A program made the position numbers and the translations under genes. A stretch of DNA of 64,000 nucleotides from Sweltsa coloradensis (lineage: Eukaryota > Arthropoda > Insecta > Plecoptera > Chloroperlidae): contig JAMZAV010003109.1 of NCBI GenBank assembly GCA_024449915.1, positions 1 through 64,000 of the forward strand. The letters run 5' to 3'. This document shows, one piece after another, positions 60,840 through 64,000 of this stretch. How positions within the stretch are numbered: position 1 is the stretch's first letter; each line of letters opens with the position of its first letter. Under the pieces are notes generated by a model. The model made no database searches, had not been told where the DNA came from, and saw only the letters and a list, made by a program, of their open reading frames with translations.

Positions 60840-61242
60840 GCAACATCATAGCAAAATCGTAAAATTGCAATTATTTTGAAAAATAATTTTTCGATTGCGC
60901 TCAAATTTCACACAAATATATTAATTCATAAAATTAAGGTTCTGTGAAAAAATCATTACAATCGGATAAAGCATGTAGGTGTTATAAGTCGAAGATTTTT
61001 TTTTAATTGAAAAAAATCGTAAAATTGCGATTTTCATGAGAAATAATTTTTCGATCAATTTTTCGAACCGTGCAGTTCTAAGTTCAGAGATTTCGAAGGC
61101 CTCCAGAAAATTTCATCGCAATTGGAGTGTCGGTGTAGCCGGAATCGTGTTAACAAACAGACAAAATACAAAAAAAAGGAAAATAAACATTCCGGAATTT
61201 TTCTCCAGTGTAGTGAAATGGAATGTTCGCTACGCTCATCCA
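60840..61242 (-). mobile_element. Helitron/HINE-like element, 5' part
   Basis: 5' TGGATGAGCGTAGCGAAC at 61242 (minus), then the ATTCCGGCTACACCG block and two 130-base units. Body merges into AT-rich sequence below 60840. Confidence 0.75.
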
Positions 61243-61251
61243 ATTATCATA

Positions 61252-61318
<67 letters not shown>
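61252..61318. repeat. (ATT)n microsatellite
   Basis: About 22 units directly beside the 5' end of the Helitron-like copy. Confidence 0.97.
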
Positions 61319-61319
<1 letters not shown>

Positions 61320-61695
61320 TGATTATCTTGTCTAAATCTGTTTTGCTCTTACCTTGTTTCGTACTCATCCTTTATCTGTATTTCTGACAAGTACCTGATA
61401 ATATGTTCAAGTAACTTAAAAAGCCTTGAAGCTGTGTTGTGTTTTATTTTATTTCAAGTTATGGTTTATCTACTTCAAATTTGTTTATTTAATGTTTGTG
61501 ATTTGTTAATGTTTTTTCATAATGATTCCTTCCTCTATGGTTGTTTTTGTTTAGTTTATTTGATGTTGTTTATTCCACAGATGAGCCCGCATAATGGGCT
61601 TTGTGGGTTTTCTTGAGATGTAACAATGATATGTGTTTTGTAAAAATAAATTTAATTGATTGAAAAAATATATATATTATTATTAATAATATAAG

Positions 61696-61905
61696 GTTTT
61701 TAAGCATGAGCTCGCTTTAAGGACATAGTTATTGATTCATAGTAATTGTTGTACAAGTTTGCCCGACTGGGGGTCGAACCCAGAACCTCCGGCTAAACGT
61801 GCCATAGCTCTACCAATTGAGCCACCGGGACCACAGAACAAACCTTTACTAAACTGCTATGTTGTAACTGTTGACTTCCAAAACATAAATCCAACAGAAG
61901 ACTGC
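61696..61905 (-). mobile_element. SINE family B, copy 1, with tRNA-like head
   Basis: Minus-strand head 61760-61832: D arm GCTC/GAGC, T arm CTGGG/CCCAG perfect, loop TTCGACC, anticodon loop ACGTTTA (C33, GTT position, Asn-like). Acceptor pairs at 5 of 7. Sequence on both sides (AAGGACATAGTTATTGATTC; ACTGTTGACTTC) is shared with the copy at 63396, so this is a repeat rather than a tRNA gene. Confidence 0.75.
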
Positions 61906-61986
61906 AATGTAGATGTCAAATCTGAAAGATCACATGGATAAATCCAATCACATATCATCTCCCATGAGTTGGGTAGTATATGAATA

Positions 61987-62765
61987 CTAGGAAAACGCTA
62001 AAGTCCCGCCGCGTTTATGGATGAGCTTTTTTTGGAAGTTTTTTGTTTGCGTTTTTTTGCGTTTGTTTGCACTTTTCCTTTGCAAGTGCTTTTTGAATGC
62101 ATTGTAGGTGATTGTTGTCAAGTTTCTATTGTTACTCGTTAATTGCTATTATAAACCTAAAAAAAATCATATTAAAACCATTATTTCTATAGATTCTGGC
62201 TAAATTTTTCAACTTTTTCTTTCAAAAGGTACTACATCACCATAACCTTAATGTCCATGTGAAATCTGAACGTTGTAGCCCCACCCGTTTGGTCAGAATC
62301 GGCCCAAATGCGACGAAAATATCGCACTAAAAATTGAAAAACTTATATTAAAACCTTTCTTTCTATAGATTCTGGCTAATTTTTTCAACTTTTTCTTTCA
62401 AAGGGTACTACATCACCATAAATTAATGTCCATGTGAAATATGAACGTTGTAACCCTACCCGTTTGGTCAGAATCGGACCAAATGTCACGAAAATATCGC
62501 ACTAAAAATCGAAAAAATCGTAAAAGTGCGATATTCATGAGAAATATTTCTTCAAATTGTACCCAAAATCAATACACCTCTAAGATCAGAGATTTAGAAG
62601 GTCCACTACAATTTTCATCAAGATCGCATATGCCGTTTGCCCGGGAGAGAGCGAACAAACAGACAAAAAACAAAACCAAAAAAAAGAAAGAAAAAAAAGA
62701 AAGAAAAAAACGAGCTAAATTTTTTGGGGGGTCAGTGAAATTGAAGTCTTCGCTTCGCTCATCCA
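61987..62765 (-). mobile_element. Helitron/HINE-like element, copy 5 (779 bp)
   Basis: Same structure as 40232-41007: 5' TGGATGAGCGAAGCGAAG at 62765, A-rich tract, two tandem ACCCGTTTGGTCAGAATCGG blocks, hairpin and CTAG|T at 61987. Confidence 0.87.
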
Positions 62766-62766
62766 A

Positions 62767-63384
62767 TTAGGAAGCTTCGCAAACGCTTTTTCAGGCGCGT
62801 TGTTGGATGAGTGTAATTTTTTTAAATGAAAAAAGGTGTAAAATTGCGATTTTCATGAGAAATTATTTTTTGATTGCGCTCAAATTTCACACCATTATAT
62901 TAATTCATAAAATAAGGTTCTGTAAAAAAAATCATTAGAATCGGATAAAGCATGTAGGTGTTATAAGTCGATTTAAAAAAAAACGAAAAAAGGCATAAAA
63001 TTGCGATTTTCACAATAAATTATTTTTCGATTGCGCTCAAATTTCCCACGAATATATTAATTCATTTAATTAAGGTTCTGTGAAAAAATCTTTACAATCG
63101 GATAAAGCATGTAGGTGTTATAAGTCGAAGAAAGTTTTTAAAATTCGAAAAAATCGTAAAATCGCGATTTTAATGAAAATTAATTTTTCGATTGCGCTCA
63201 AAAACGTGGCAGCTCTAAGTTCAGAGATTTCGAAGGCCTCCAGAAAATTTTATCTCGCAATTGGAGTATCGGTTTAGCCGGAATCGTGTTAACAAATGGA
63301 CAAAAATACAAAAAAAAAACATTCCGAATTTTTTTCTCCAGTGTAGTGAAATGGAATCTTTGCTCCGCTCGCTACGCTCTTCCA
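62767..63384 (-). mobile_element. Helitron/HINE-like subfamily 2, complete copy (618 bp)
   Basis: 5' TGGAAGAGCGTAGCGAGCG at 63384, units of about 130 bases with CGATTGCGCTCAAATTT, then ACTCATCCAACAACGCGCC, hairpin and AAGCTTCCTAA at 62767. Its 3' end abuts the 5' end of the copy at 61987-62765 with a single base between. Confidence 0.83.
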
Positions 63385-63395
63385 TGCAATAAAAT

Positions 63396-63590
63396 TTTTA
63401 AGCATAAGCCCGCTTTAAGGACATAGTTATTGATTCATAGCAATTGTCGAAAAAAGTTTGCCCCGACGGGGTTCGAACCCAGAACCCCCGGCTTAACGTG
63501 CCATAGCTTTACCCATTAGCTACCGGGACCATGCAGAAAAAACCTTTACTTAACTGATTTTCTGTTTGACTGTTGACTTCAATGAAAATC
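63396..63590 (-). mobile_element. SINE family B, copy 2
   Basis: tRNA-like head near 63463-63531 on the minus strand with GGTTCTGGGTTCGAACCCCG and the same flanking body (AAGGACATAGTTATTGATTC). More degraded D arm than copy 1. Confidence 0.72.
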
Positions 63591-63937
63591 ATAAAAACAA
63601 GAAGTACTACCGGTAATAAACTTTACCTAATTGTATGCATAAAAGTAGCACAAAAAAACCCTATTTTCTGTAGTGGAGTAAGGTTTATACAATAGATTTC
63701 ATGAAAACATAAGAAAGGGTAAACAATGTACAAAATTTGAAAAGATTGTGTCAATTTTTGGGTAATATCAGAGTTTAAGGTAAAGTGTAACACTAGTTTA
63801 TGCAGCTAGTTAAATAGGCATTTTAATATTAATAATGGTGATTTACTTGTTTTATGCTATAGTGCTTATAATAGCCACATCAATGTAAACATTGTGTTAA
63901 ATGTATATTAATAGCTATATATAGCTAAATAAAGTTA

Positions 63938-63974
<37 letters not shown>

Positions 63975-64000
63975 AAAAAAAAAAAAAAAAAAAAACTACT
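63591..64000. repeat. Unassigned sequence ending in (ACT)n and poly-A
   Basis: (ACT)n at 63938-63973 followed by an A run at 63975-63995. The preceding AATAAAG and the A run could be the 3' tail of a retroelement, but no body was recognised. Confidence 0.6.

Noticed and set aside
61760..61832. Functional tRNA-Asn gene
   Set aside because: C at position 33, mismatched acceptor ends and a second copy with shared flanks point to a SINE.
63591..64000. 3' end of a host gene
   Set aside because: The A run follows an (ACT)n microsatellite and is more like a retroelement tail; no exon is recognisable upstream.

Overview
The window is AT-rich animal nuclear DNA. It carries one protein-coding gene that I can support from end to end, embedded in very dense and often nested mobile elements. 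The gene is a cullin-4 (CUL4) ubiquitin-ligase scaffold on the minus strand. Its 13 coding exons run from 58707 (ATG) down to 2719 (stop). Joined at GT-AG sites they give an unbroken frame of 2460 bases, 819 codons. The split gene, the repeat types and the CUL4 similarity to vertebrate proteins point to a marine invertebrate, perhaps a deuterostome. That assignment is weak and rests on impression.

Layout by CUL4 exon. 1-2718: flank and 3' UTR side, with a TIR element holding a foldback. 2719-4632: exons 13-11 (C-terminal winged helix with the neddylation lysine). 4633-9583: intron 10, with hAT-like elements nested in one another. 9584-9910: exon 10. 9911-16129: exons 9-7, with a SINE, hAT elements, a Helitron-like element with a hAT inside it, a Penelope-like fragment and a TTAA-flanked foldback. 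16130-23828: exons 6 and 5, a 2.3-kb hAT, a Harbinger-like MITE and a Helitron-like copy. 23829-32599: exon 4 and two large nests, one hAT containing a TA-flanked element and one 600-bp foldback containing a 5-kb hAT that itself contains a 4.3-kb TTAA-flanked element. 32600-38661: exons 3 and 2. 38662-58373: the 19.7-kb intron 1, holding two non-LTR reverse transcriptase remains, a 480-bp tandem duplication, and a tandem dimer of a TA-inserting element. 58374-58707: exon 1. 58708-64000: upstream flank with Helitron-like copies in head-to-tail array and tRNA-derived SINEs.

No other host gene was recognised. All other long frames are transposon remains or chance frames. Many elements could be delimited exactly because both terminal inverted repeats and the target-site duplication are intact. 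They allow an order of insertion to be read in several places. The most interesting features are: a Helentron/HINE-like family with CTAG or CTAA 3' ends; unrelated TIR elements that share the same internal core; and a LINE whose antisense sequence begins about 20 bases from the exon 2 splice acceptor.
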